The notes beneath the pieces were generated by a model that saw only the letters and a program-made list of their open reading frames with translations, was not told where the DNA came from and ran no database searches. A program made the translations under genes and the position numbers. This document shows, in pieces, positions 8,168-15,192 of a stretch of DNA of 23,518 bases (positions are counted from its first letter, which is position 1; each line of letters opens with the position of its first letter). The stretch comes from Alphaproteobacteria bacterium. GTDB lineage: Bacteria; Pseudomonadota; Alphaproteobacteria; CACIAM-22H2. The stretch covers positions 1 through 23,518 of the forward strand of contig VGDA01000009.1 of NCBI GenBank assembly GCA_016869915.1. The letters run 5' to 3'.

Positions 8168-9103
8168 TCAACGGTCCGGCGAGAAGGGCGTCCCGAGCAT
8201 CGCCGGCTCGGAGCCGCGCCTTCCGCGCGAACGGGAGATCAGGACCAATACCACGATGGTCGCAGCATAGGGCAGAGCCGACCAGAACTGCCCGGGCAGG
8301 ACGAGGAAGTCCGGCAGCGCCCCGCGCATGGCCTGGAGGTGCAGCTGGCCTATCGACATGGCCCCGAAGAGATAGGCCCCGAAGAGCAGCCGCCAGGGCC
8401 GCCACGAGGCGAAGACGACGAGCGCGAGCGCGATCCAGCCGCGCCCGGCGGTCATGCCGGTCACCCAGAACGGGGTGTAGACGAGCGCGACATAGGCGCC
8501 GGCCAGGCCGGCGCAGGCGCCGCCGAACATCAGCGCAGCGAAGCGGACGACGCGCACGTCGTGGCCCAGCGCGTGGGCGGAGGCATGGTTGTCGCCGACG
8601 GCGCGCAGGACGAGCCCGGCGCGGCTCCGCGACAGGAACCACCATGTTCCCGCCACCAGCGCGAAGGAGGCGTAGACGAAGGGATCGAGGCCGAAGACGA
8701 GCTTGCCGACCACCGGCAGCGAGCCCAGCCAGGGGATGTCGATCGGGCCGACCGGGTCGATCTTCTGCCCCACCATCCCCTGCCCGACCAGGCCCGACAG
8801 GCCGAGCCCCAGGATCGTCAGGGCTAGGCCGCAGGCCACCTGGTTGGCGACCAGCCCGAGCACGAGGAGCCCGAAGATCGCGGCCATCGCCATTCCCGCC
8901 AGCATCGCCACGGCGACGCCGGCGACATGCGAGCCGGTGGCGAGCGTGGCCGCGAAGCCGCAGGCGGCCCCCATGATCATCATGCCCTCGACGCCGAGGT
9001 TGAGGACGCCGGAGCGCTCGACCACGAGTTCGCCGATCGCCGCCAGGAGCAGCGGCGTCGATGCCGTGACGACGGTCAGCAGGATCGCGGTGGCGAGGTC
9101 CAT
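8168..9103 (-). CDS. BMP-type ABC transporter permease, second subunit
   Basis: The 311-residue hydrophobic protein is a BPD_transp_2 (branched-chain/sugar/nucleoside type) inner-membrane permease with about eight to ten predicted helices. The hallmark of this subunit is ERSGVLNLGVEGMMIMGA at 29-46, followed by NQVACGLALTILGLGLSG. It pairs with the permease encoded immediately upstream. The ATG at 9103 is preceded by GTGAGG six bases away, and that site overlaps the stop of the upstream permease gene, so the two are translationally coupled with a seven-base gap. A longer frame to 9154 would add an Arg-rich, non-homologous extension. The binding-protein gene follows after 31 bases. Confidence 0.92.
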   Translation of the reverse strand: MDLATAILLTVVTASTPLLLAAIGELVVERSGVLNLGVEGMMIMGAACGFAATLATGSHVAGVAVAMLAGMAMAAIFGLLVLGLVANQVACGLALTILGLGLSGLVGQGMVGQKIDPVGPIDIPWLGSLPVVGKLVFGLDPFVYASFALVAGTWWFLSRSRAGLVLRAVGDNHASAHALGHDVRVVRFAALMFGGACAGLAGAYVALVYTPFWVTGMTAGRGWIALALVVFASWRPWRLLFGAYLFGAMSIGQLHLQAMRGALPDFLVLPGQFWSALPYAATIVVLVLISRSRGRRGSEPAMLGTPFSPDR

Positions 9104-9110
9104 CCCGGCC

Positions 9111-10178
9111 TCACGCCGTCGCGCGCCGCGCGAGGCGCGGCCGGTGGAGGACAAGCAGGTCGCAGGCGAGCACGAAGAACAGCAGCAGGCCCTGGATCAC
9201 CCGCGTCGCGTCGAGCGGGATCTTCATCATGATCTGGGCGTTTTCCCCACCCAGGTAGGACAGCGCCAGCAGCAGCCCCGCGCACAGGATCCCGAACGGG
9301 TGCAGGCGGCCGAGGAAGGCGACGATGATCGCGGCGAAGCCGTAGCCGGGCGAGATCGAGGGGCGCAACTGCCCCATCGTGCCGACGACCTCGAGCGCCC
9401 CTGCGATGCCGGCGAGCGCGCCCGAGAGCGCGAAGACGAGCAGCGTCGCGCGGGCGGGCGAGAAACCCGCGAAGGCCGCCGCGCGCGGCGCCTGGCCGAT
9501 CACGCGGATCTCGAAGCCCTTCATGGTGCGCGACAGCAGGAAGGCCGCGGCGCAGCAGGCGAGCACCGCCAGCGCGGCCCCGAGGTGGATGCGGCTGCCC
9601 TCGACCAGGATGGGCACCTTGACGTCGAAGGCCACGGATTGCGGGAAGTTCATCGCGCGGGGATCGCGCCACGGGCCGCGCACGAGCCAGTCGAGCAGAA
9701 GCTCGGCGACGTAGACCAGCATCAGGCTGGTCAGGATCTCGTTGGTCGAGAACCGGATGCGCAGCAGCGCTGGGATCGAGGCGAGGAGCGCGCCGCCCAG
9801 CGCGCCCGCGGCGACCACGGCCGGCAGGCCGAGCGCCGAGCCCGTCTGGTGGAAGGCCAGCGCGGCGCCGCCGCCGAAGATGCCGCCCATGACGTACTGG
9901 CCCTCGGCGCCGATGTTCCAGTTGTTCGAGAGGTAGCAGAAGGACAGGCCGGTCGCGATCAGCACCAGCGGCGTCGCCTTGACCACGAGTTCCTGCAGCG
10001 ACCAGGGATCGACCAGCGGCGCCACGAAGTAGGCATGCATGGCCGGCAGCGGGTCCTTGCCCAGCGCGGCGAAGATCGCGGCGCTGGACGCGAGCGTGAG
10101 CGCGATGGCCAGCAGCGGCGACAGGAAGGTCATCGCCAGGGACGGCTCGGCGCGCTTCTCGAGGGCGATCCAAGCCAT
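9111..10178 (-). CDS. BMP-type ABC transporter permease, first subunit
   Basis: This 355-residue inner-membrane permease belongs to the BPD_transp_2 family. It has the segment NNWNIGAEGQYVMGG at 85-99, characteristic of the larger permease of BMP/nucleoside importers, and RFSTNEILTSLMLVYVAELL further on. The ATG at 10178 has GGAGG six bases upstream and lies one base past the ATPase stop codon, so translation is coupled. The in-frame ATG at 10199 has no comparable site. The next gene is the companion permease. Together with the ATPase and the binding protein this makes a complete importer. Confidence 0.92.
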   Translation of the reverse strand: MAWIALEKRAEPSLAMTFLSPLLAIALTLASSAAIFAALGKDPLPAMHAYFVAPLVDPWSLQELVVKATPLVLIATGLSFCYLSNNWNIGAEGQYVMGGIFGGGAALAFHQTGSALGLPAVVAAGALGGALLASIPALLRIRFSTNEILTSLMLVYVAELLLDWLVRGPWRDPRAMNFPQSVAFDVKVPILVEGSRIHLGAALAVLACCAAAFLLSRTMKGFEIRVIGQAPRAAAFAGFSPARATLLVFALSGALAGIAGALEVVGTMGQLRPSISPGYGFAAIIVAFLGRLHPFGILCAGLLLALSYLGGENAQIMMKIPLDATRVIQGLLLFFVLACDLLVLHRPRLARRATA

Positions 10179-10179
10179 C

Positions 10180-11748
10180 TCAGGCCTCCGCCCTCGCATG
10201 CGCGCCGCCCATCAGGAGGCCGAGGCGCTCCGCGGTCATGCGCGCCGCCGGGATCGGCTCCGAGAGCCTGCCGTCGTGGATCACGGCGATCCTGTCGGCG
10301 ATGGCGAAGATCTCGTCGAGGTCCTGGCTGATGACGAGCACCGCGGCACCGCGGCGGGCCAGCGCGACCAGAGCGCGGCGGATCGTCGCCGCGGCGCCCG
10401 CGTCGACGCCCCAGGTGGGTTGCGAGACGACGAGCAGCGACGGGTCGCGCAGGATCTCGCGGCCGACGACGAATTTCTGGAGGTTGCCGCCCGAGAGCGA
10501 CGCGGCCTCGGGGTCGCGCCTGCCCTTGCGCACGTCGAAGGCCTCGCTGACGCGGTCAACGTGCTCGAGCGCGCCACGCCGGTCGACGATCCAGCCGCCG
10601 CCGCGATCGTCGAGGGCGTGGCCGGTGAGGATCGCGTTCTCGGACAGGCGCAGGCGGGCAGCCGCGGCGTGGCCGATGCGCTCCTCCGGGACGAAGGCGG
10701 CGCCGAGCCGACGCCGCGCGTTGATCCCCATGGTCCCGGCCGGGCGGCCCGACAGGACGACGTCCCCGGCACCGGGGGCCGGCGTCTCGCCCGAGATGGC
10801 GGAGAAGAGCTCGGACTGGCCGTTGCCGGCGACGCCCGCGATCGCGACCACCTCGCCCGCGCGCACCACCAGGTCGATCGAGGACAGCGCGACGGCGTGC
10901 TCGCTGGGCGCCGGCAGGTCGAGGCCGCGCAGCTCGAGCCGCGGCGCGCCCCCGGCGTGCGGCGCCTCGTCGCGGCGCAGCGCGTCCGCGTCGGCGCCGA
11001 TCATCATCCGCGCGAGGCTCGCAGGCGTCTCGGCGCGCGGGTCGCAGGAGGCGACGAGGCGGCCATGGCGCAGGATCGTCGCGCGCGAGCAGATCCGCCG
11101 GACCTCGTCGAGCCTGTGGGTGATGTGCAGGATGGCCCTGCCCTCGCCGGCGAGGCGCCCGAGCGTCGCGAAGAGCTGCTCCGCCTCCTGCGGCGTCAGC
11201 ACGGCGGTCGGCTCGTCGAGTATGAGGAGCCGCGGATCCTGCAGCAGGCAGCGGACGATCTCGATGCGCTGCCGCTCGCCCACCGACAATTCATGTACCG
11301 GGCGGTCGGGCTCCAGCTCCAGGCCATATTGCCGGGAGACCTCCGCGAGCCTTCCGGCGAGGCCATCGGCCGCCCCGCGCGGCAGCGCCAGCGCGACGTT
11401 CTCCGCGACGCTGAGGCTCTCGAAGAGCGAGAAATGCTGGAACACCATGCCGATGCCGAGCGCGCGCGCGGCAGACGGCCCGGCGATCGCGGCGCGGCGC
11501 CCCATCCACTCGATGTGCCCGGCATCGGGCTGGAGCAGCCCGTAGAGCATCTTCACGAGCGTGGACTTGCCGGCGCCGTTCTCGCCGAGCAGGGCGTGGA
11601 TCTCGCCCGGCCCGACGGCGAGGTCGATCCGGTCGTTGGCCACCACCGGGCCGAAGCGCTTGGACAGGCCACAGGCCCGGATGACCGGGGTTCGTGGCTG
11701 TCGGGCGCCGCCGGTGCCGGCCGCCGAATCGGGGAGCGCGTCGCTCAT
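10180..11748 (-). CDS. BMP/nucleoside-type ABC transporter ATP-binding protein (two ABC domains)
   Basis: From the ATG at 11748 the protein has 522 residues and two fused ABC domains, as in sugar and nucleoside importers. Domain 1 is canonical: Walker A GENGAGKST at 55-63, signature LSVGERQR from 154, Walker B LLILDEPTAVLTP from 174 and switch His in HITHRLDE. Domain 2 is degenerate: the Walker A region is GVAGNGQSE near 305-313, the signature LSGGNLQK at 418-425 is intact, but the Walker B equivalent reads LLVVSQPTWGVD and the switch His position reads ISQDLDE. This pattern is usual in the nucleoside-importer branch. No good ribosome site precedes 11748; the ATG at 11811 would add 21 poorly conserved residues and abuts a CAGGAG directly. 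Confidence 0.9.
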   Translation of the reverse strand: MSDALPDSAAGTGGARQPRTPVIRACGLSKRFGPVVANDRIDLAVGPGEIHALLGENGAGKSTLVKMLYGLLQPDAGHIEWMGRRAAIAGPSAARALGIGMVFQHFSLFESLSVAENVALALPRGAADGLAGRLAEVSRQYGLELEPDRPVHELSVGERQRIEIVRCLLQDPRLLILDEPTAVLTPQEAEQLFATLGRLAGEGRAILHITHRLDEVRRICSRATILRHGRLVASCDPRAETPASLARMMIGADADALRRDEAPHAGGAPRLELRGLDLPAPSEHAVALSSIDLVVRAGEVVAIAGVAGNGQSELFSAISGETPAPGAGDVVLSGRPAGTMGINARRRLGAAFVPEERIGHAAAARLRLSENAILTGHALDDRGGGWIVDRRGALEHVDRVSEAFDVRKGRRDPEAASLSGGNLQKFVVGREILRDPSLLVVSQPTWGVDAGAAATIRRALVALARRGAAVLVISQDLDEIFAIADRIAVIHDGRLSEPIPAARMTAERLGLLMGGAHARAEA

Positions 11749-11824
11749 GGAGGCAGCCGTATAGACCGGATCGGGGTCGCTGGTCCCGGGGGCCGGTCGG
11801 GGTCCGGGCATCTCCTGCCCCCGC

Positions 11825-11838
11825 CCAGTTCAAACTGG
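11825..11838. promoter_or_regulatory. Perfect 14-bp inverted repeat upstream of the importer operon
   Basis: The sequence CCAGTTCAAACTGG has perfect 6-bp arms around a 2-base centre. It lies 76 bases upstream of the ATPase ATG, a reasonable place for a dimeric regulator to bind. It is AT-richer than its surroundings. The regulator is not encoded in this window. Confidence 0.4.
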
Positions 11839-11843
11839 ACTCC

Positions 11844-11869
11844 CGCGAGGCAGCCTGCCTATCCTCGCG
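11844..11869. repeat. Inverted repeat with overlapping alternative arms
   Basis: CGCGAGG at 11844-11850 pairs with CCTCGCG at 11863-11869 across 12 bases. A shorter pair, AGGCA at 11848-11852 and TGCCT at 11856-11860, overlaps it, so two mutually exclusive hairpins are possible. It lies next to the 14-bp palindrome and could be an operator or part of the mRNA leader. Confidence 0.35.
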
Positions 11870-11882
11870 TCCTCAACTGCGC

Positions 11883-11910
11883 GCCCAAGAGGCAATAACG
11901 CAGGCCCAAG
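11883..11910. repeat. 7-bp direct repeat spaced two helical turns apart
   Basis: GCCCAAG occurs at 11883-11889 and at 11904-11910, a start-to-start distance of 21 bases. Such phasing puts both copies on the same DNA face and is typical of tandem activator sites, but a 7-bp match in GC-rich DNA could be chance. Confidence 0.25.
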
Positions 11911-11934
11911 TCTAGGGAAGCACACGCCACGGGG

Positions 11935-11964
11935 AGCCCGGCATTCCGGAAGGAAGGCCGGGCT
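11935..11964 (-). terminator. Hairpin downstream of the nuo-birA-coaX-rnj-mce-DUF1467 unit
   Basis: AGCCCGGC at 11935-11942 pairs with GCCGGGCT at 11957-11964. Inside, TTCC and GGAA can pair after one mismatch, leaving a four-base loop. It lies 27 bases beyond the stop of the DUF1467 gene, a natural place for a terminator. The base composition after the stem on the minus strand is GC-rich with no U tract. The T-richer flank is on the plus-strand side, so direction and efficiency are uncertain. Confidence 0.4.
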
Positions 11965-11991
11965 TCATTCGTTCTGGGGCGGCCCGTGCGA

Positions 11992-12249
11992 TCAGCCGGC
12001 CGCCATCTCGCGGAAACTGACGAGTTCCGCCCGCACCGCGAGTTCGAGCATCAGCCAGAGCGCGGCGCTTATCGCCGTCGTCACGATCATCTTGATGCCG
12101 AGCCGCGGGCTCTCCGGCGCGCTGGGCGCATGGCCCTTGCCGACATGCGCCGGAGGACGCGCGCCGAAGGGCAGCACCGCGAAGATCACGACCCACCACA
12201 TGGTGATGTAGATGGCGATGCCGGTCGCCCACCCCATCGACGGGCTCAT
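11992..12249 (-). CDS. DUF1467 family small inner-membrane protein
   Basis: The 85-residue protein has two predicted membrane helices, at about 6-28 and 52-72, joined by a short polar loop. The GWATGIAIYITMWWVVIFAVLPFG segment (seen here as GWATG then WWVVIFAVLPFG) and the PRLGIKMIVTTAISAALWL helix fit DUF1467, a family of unknown function found mainly in alphaproteobacteria. Its ATG overlaps the epimerase stop codon (ATGA), so the two are translationally coupled. An internal Met at residue 5 is another possible start. In related genomes such a gene commonly sits between mce and proS; here the importer cluster intervenes. Confidence 0.85.
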   Translation of the reverse strand: MSPSMGWATGIAIYITMWWVVIFAVLPFGARPPAHVGKGHAPSAPESPRLGIKMIVTTAISAALWLMLELAVRAELVSFREMAAG

Positions 12250-12650
12250 GCCTGCTCGAGCTCCACGAGCGTGCCGCAGAAATCGCGCGGATGCAGGAAG
12301 AGCACCGGCTTGCCATGCGCGCCGATCCGCGGGGCGCCGTCGCCCAGCACGCGCGCCCCCGCGGCCTTGAGGCGGTCGCGCGCGGCGAGGATGTCCTCCA
12401 CCTCGTAGCAGACATGGTGCATGCCGCCGGAGGCGTGCTCGGCCAGGAACTTCGCGATCGGCGACGCGGCGCCGAGCGGATGCAGGAGCTCGATCTTCGT
12501 GTTGTCGAGCTCGACGAACACCGTCGTCACGCCGTGCTCGGGTAGGTCGACGGGCTCGGAGACGCGCGCGCCCAGCGTCTCGCGGTAGACGCGCGAGGCG
12601 GCGGCGAGGTCGGGCACGACGATGGCGACGTGGTTGAGGCGTCCGAGCAT
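12246..12650 (-). CDS. mce: Methylmalonyl-CoA epimerase
   Basis: The 134-residue protein belongs to the VOC (glyoxalase/vicinal oxygen chelate) superfamily and matches methylmalonyl-CoA epimerase in length and motifs. The enzyme interconverts the (S) and (R) forms of methylmalonyl-CoA between propionyl-CoA carboxylase and the B12-dependent mutase. Likely metal-site residues are His7 in LNHVAIVVPDL, Glu54 in TKIELLHPLG, His78 or His79 in GGMHHVCYEVEDI and Glu130 in GTLVELEQA. The ATG at 12650 is at the conserved N-terminus; an open frame from a TTG at 12686 adds 12 unrelated residues and has no ribosome site. It follows the RNase J gene by 49 bases and overlaps the DUF1467 gene by four. Confidence 0.92.
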   Translation of the reverse strand: MLGRLNHVAIVVPDLAAASRVYRETLGARVSEPVDLPEHGVTTVFVELDNTKIELLHPLGAASPIAKFLAEHASGGMHHVCYEVEDILAARDRLKAAGARVLGDGAPRIGAHGKPVLFLHPRDFCGTLVELEQA

Positions 12651-12699
12651 GGGTCCGGTCCCGGGCCGTTGGTCACTCCGACGCAAGATAGTGCGCCGG

Positions 12700-14385
12700 T
12701 CACGTGCGGACGAGATGCACGCGCACCTCGGGCCGCTTGCCGAGCGCGTCGCGCGCGCGCCGCCTGATCGCGCGCCGCACCGCCTCCTCCAGCGCCGCGT
12801 CGTCCGCGCCGCGCCCGGCCTTGCGCACGGCGTCGGCGGCGGCGTCGCGCAGGTCGTCGAGCGCCTCCTCGTCCTCCTCGGCGAGGCCCGGCGCGGAAAG
12901 CCTCGGCTCGCCGACGGACCGGCCCTTGCGGTCGACGACCACCGTCGCCATGACCGCGCCGTTCCAGAGCATGCGGCCGCGCGCGCGGATGACGTCTCCG
13001 TCCATCGGCACGAGGCGATCCCCCTCGACGGCGAGGCGGCCGGACTGCACCTCGCCCACCTTCTCGGGCACGCCGTCGCGCGGTATGCGGATCACGTCGC
13101 CGTTCGAGGGCACGAGCGCGTGCTGGACCTGGCAATCCCGCGCCAGGCTGGCATGCGCCTGCATGTGCTGGGCCTCGCCATGCACGGGGATCGCCGCGCG
13201 CGGACGCACCAACTGGTACATGCGCGCGAGCTCGCCGCGGCAGGGATGGCCGGAGACATGGATCGGCCCGCCTATGTCGGCCGGCGCGTTCTCGTCGTCG
13301 ACGATGGCGACGCCCAGCGCCGCCAGCTGGTTCTTGAGCCGCAGCACCGGCCGCTCGTTGCCGGGGATGGTGCGCGAGGAAAAGACGCAGGTGTCGCCTC
13401 GCTCGAGCACGACATGCGGGTGCTCGTCGGAGGCGATGCGGGAGAGCGCCGCGCGCGGCTCGCCCTGGCTGCCGGTGCAGACGAGCACGAGGCGGTCGGC
13501 AGGCACGTAGCCCGCCTCGTCCTCGCGCAGGAAGTTGATCGAGGCGTCGATGTAGCCGTTCTCGCGCGCGGATTCGTGCATGCACCAGAGCGAGCGCCCG
13601 ACCAGCGCGACGTCGCGGCCGACGGCGCGCGCCGCCAGGGCGATCGTCTCCAGCCGGGCGATGTTGGATGCGAAGCAGGCCACGGCGATCCTCCCGCCCT
13701 GGCGCGCGAAGAGCGCGCCGAGGGCGCGCCGCACGTCGGCCTCGGAGCCCGCCTCGCCCTCGCGCATCGCGTTGGTGGAATCGCCGACCAGCGCGACGAC
13801 GCCCTCGGCGCCCAGCGCGGCGAGGCGCCCGGTCTCCATGCCGCCGCCTACAAGGGGATCGGGGTCGATCTTCCAGTCCCCGGTGTGGAGGAGCGTCCCG
13901 GCCGCGGTGCGGATGGCGAGCGCCATCGGCTCGGGGATCGAATGCGTGAGATGGACCATCTCGACGTCGAACGCGCCGACGCGGAAGCGCGCGTCGAGCG
14001 GCACGACCGTGAGGCCGATGTCCTCGCGGAACTCGGATTCCGAGAGCTTGCGGCGCAGGACCGAGGACGCGAAGGGCGTCGCCCAGACCGGGCAGCGAAG
14101 GCGGCGCCAGAGATATTGCACCGCGCCGAGATGGTCCTCGTGCGCGTGGGTGAGCACGAGCCCCGCAAGCCTGTCGCGATGCTGCTCGATGAAGGCGGTG
14201 TCCGGCGCGATGACCTCGGCGCCGGACTGGGTTTCGCCGCCGAACGTCACGCCGCAATCCACCATCAGCCAGCTGCCGCGATGGCCGTAGAGGTTGAGGT
14301 TCATGCCGATCTCCCCGGACCCGCCGAGCGGGACGAAGAAGACCTCCTCCGACTTCCTGTCGAGGAACCGCGCGTGCCAGTCCAC
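12700..14385 (-). CDS. rnj: Ribonuclease J, GTG start
   Basis: The 561-residue protein is a metallo-beta-lactamase/beta-CASP nuclease of the RNase J family, which has 5'-3' exoribonuclease and endoribonuclease activity in mRNA decay and rRNA maturation. The zinc motif HAHEDH is at 80-85, after FVPLGGSGEIGMN and VDCGVTF. Later beta-CASP segments include VFSSRTIPGNE, HVSGHP and PVHGEAQHMQAH. The GTG at 14385 gives the expected N-terminus (VDWHARFLDRKSEEVFFVPL) with GGGAG five bases upstream. The open frame extends a further 119 residues into coaX sequence, but that part is low-complexity Arg/Pro-rich shadow sequence. It follows coaX by 23 bases. Confidence 0.95.
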   Translation of the reverse strand: MDWHARFLDRKSEEVFFVPLGGSGEIGMNLNLYGHRGSWLMVDCGVTFGGETQSGAEVIAPDTAFIEQHRDRLAGLVLTHAHEDHLGAVQYLWRRLRCPVWATPFASSVLRRKLSESEFREDIGLTVVPLDARFRVGAFDVEMVHLTHSIPEPMALAIRTAAGTLLHTGDWKIDPDPLVGGGMETGRLAALGAEGVVALVGDSTNAMREGEAGSEADVRRALGALFARQGGRIAVACFASNIARLETIALAARAVGRDVALVGRSLWCMHESARENGYIDASINFLREDEAGYVPADRLVLVCTGSQGEPRAALSRIASDEHPHVVLERGDTCVFSSRTIPGNERPVLRLKNQLAALGVAIVDDENAPADIGGPIHVSGHPCRGELARMYQLVRPRAAIPVHGEAQHMQAHASLARDCQVQHALVPSNGDVIRIPRDGVPEKVGEVQSGRLAVEGDRLVPMDGDVIRARGRMLWNGAVMATVVVDRKGRSVGEPRLSAPGLAEEDEEALDDLRDAAADAVRKAGRGADDAALEEAVRRAIRRRARDALGKRPEVRVHLVRT

Positions 14386-14390
14386 CTGCT

Positions 14391-14395
14391 CTCCC
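14391..14395 (-). promoter_or_regulatory. Ribosome binding site deciding the RNase J GTG start
   Basis: GGGAG on the minus strand lies five bases before the GTG at 14385, between the coaX stop and the start of the conserved N-terminus. No ATG is available at this point. Confidence 0.55.
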
Positions 14396-14408
14396 GATCC
14401 CTCGCGGC

Positions 14409-15179
14409 TCAGCCGCGGTTGCGGCGATGGATGTCGACGAGCCCGAGCAGGGTCAGGTCCTGGTCGACATGGTGGATCGCGGGGGTGCCGTCGGCGATCA
14501 GCGGGACGAGGCCGCCGGTGCCGATGACCGTGTGCGGCAGCCCGGTCTCGTCCTCGATGCGCCGCAGCGCCCCCTCGATGAGGCCGATATAGCCCCAGTA
14601 GATCCCGGACTGCATCGCCTCGACGGTACTGCGCCCGATGGCGCGGCGCGGACGACGTATCTCCACGCGCGGCAGCTTGGCGGCGCGGTTGTAGAGGGCC
14701 TCGAAGCTCAGCGAGATGCCCGGGGAGATGATCCCGCCGCAATAGTTGCCGTCGGCGTCGATGACGTCGAAGGTCGTGGCCGTGCCGAGGTCGATGACGA
14801 CCGCCGGCGTGGCGTAGCGGTTGCGCGCGGCAACGGCGTTCGCGATGCGGTCGGCGCCCGCCTCCTCCGGCCGGTCGATCAGGATGCGGATGCCCGGGTC
14901 GCAGCCCTGCTCGCCGACCACCATCGGGTCGCCGCCGAAATAGGTGCGGCAGAGGCTCCTCAGCGGGAAGGCGGTCTGCGGCACGACGTTCGCGAGGATG
15001 ACGCCGTCGATGTCCTCGCGCCGGAGCCCCGCCAGCGCCATCAGGCCGGTGAGCCAGAACGCGTACTCGTCGGCCGTGCGGCTCGCGTTGGTCGAGATCT
15101 GCCAGGCGCCGCGCTTCGCGTCGCCATCGAAGACGCCGAACTTGGTCGTCGTGTTGTTGGCGTTGATGGCCAGCAGCAT
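14409..15179 (-). CDS. coaX: Type III pantothenate kinase
   Basis: The 256-residue cytoplasmic protein is CoaX, the ASKHA-fold kinase that phosphorylates pantothenate in the first step of CoA synthesis and, unlike the CoaA type, is not feedback-inhibited by CoA. Motifs are the N-terminal INANNTTTKFGVF at 5-17, the GADRIANAVAA segment with Asp110, the phosphate-binding VIDLGTATTFDVID from 128 and GGIISPGISLSFEAL at 148-162. Length is normal for the family. It lies 13 bases after birA and 23 bases before the RNase J gene. The birA-coaX pairing is common in bacteria. Confidence 0.96.
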   Translation of the reverse strand: MLLAINANNTTTKFGVFDGDAKRGAWQISTNASRTADEYAFWLTGLMALAGLRREDIDGVILANVVPQTAFPLRSLCRTYFGGDPMVVGEQGCDPGIRILIDRPEEAGADRIANAVAARNRYATPAVVIDLGTATTFDVIDADGNYCGGIISPGISLSFEALYNRAAKLPRVEIRRPRRAIGRSTVEAMQSGIYWGYIGLIEGALRRIEDETGLPHTVIGTGGLVPLIADGTPAIHHVDQDLTLLGLVDIHRRNRG

Positions 15180-15192
15180 GGTCGCGAGGCTA

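Larger units (their letters stand above)
11749..11991. other. Non-coding gap between the DUF1467 gene and the importer operon
   Basis: This 243-base stretch is the only sizeable non-coding gap in the window. It should contain the importer promoter, but I see no convincing -35/-10 pair on the minus strand. It holds two inverted repeats, a 7-bp direct repeat and a GC-rich hairpin, listed separately. An in-frame ATG at 11811 means the first 63 bases could alternatively be coding. Confidence 0.6.

Noticed and set aside
7000..10331. Large plus-strand open frames opposite the importer genes
   Set aside because: They are low-complexity, Arg-rich translations antisense to four clearly assigned importer genes.
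11749..11811. ATG at 11811 as the importer ATPase start
   Set aside because: The added 21 residues are not family-like, and the CAGGAG touches the ATG with no spacing. It is not fully excluded because 11748 also lacks a good ribosome site.
14386..14742. Upstream extension of RNase J by 119 residues
   Set aside because: It overlaps coaX in another frame and is low complexity. The GTG at 14385 with its ribosome site matches the family N-terminus.
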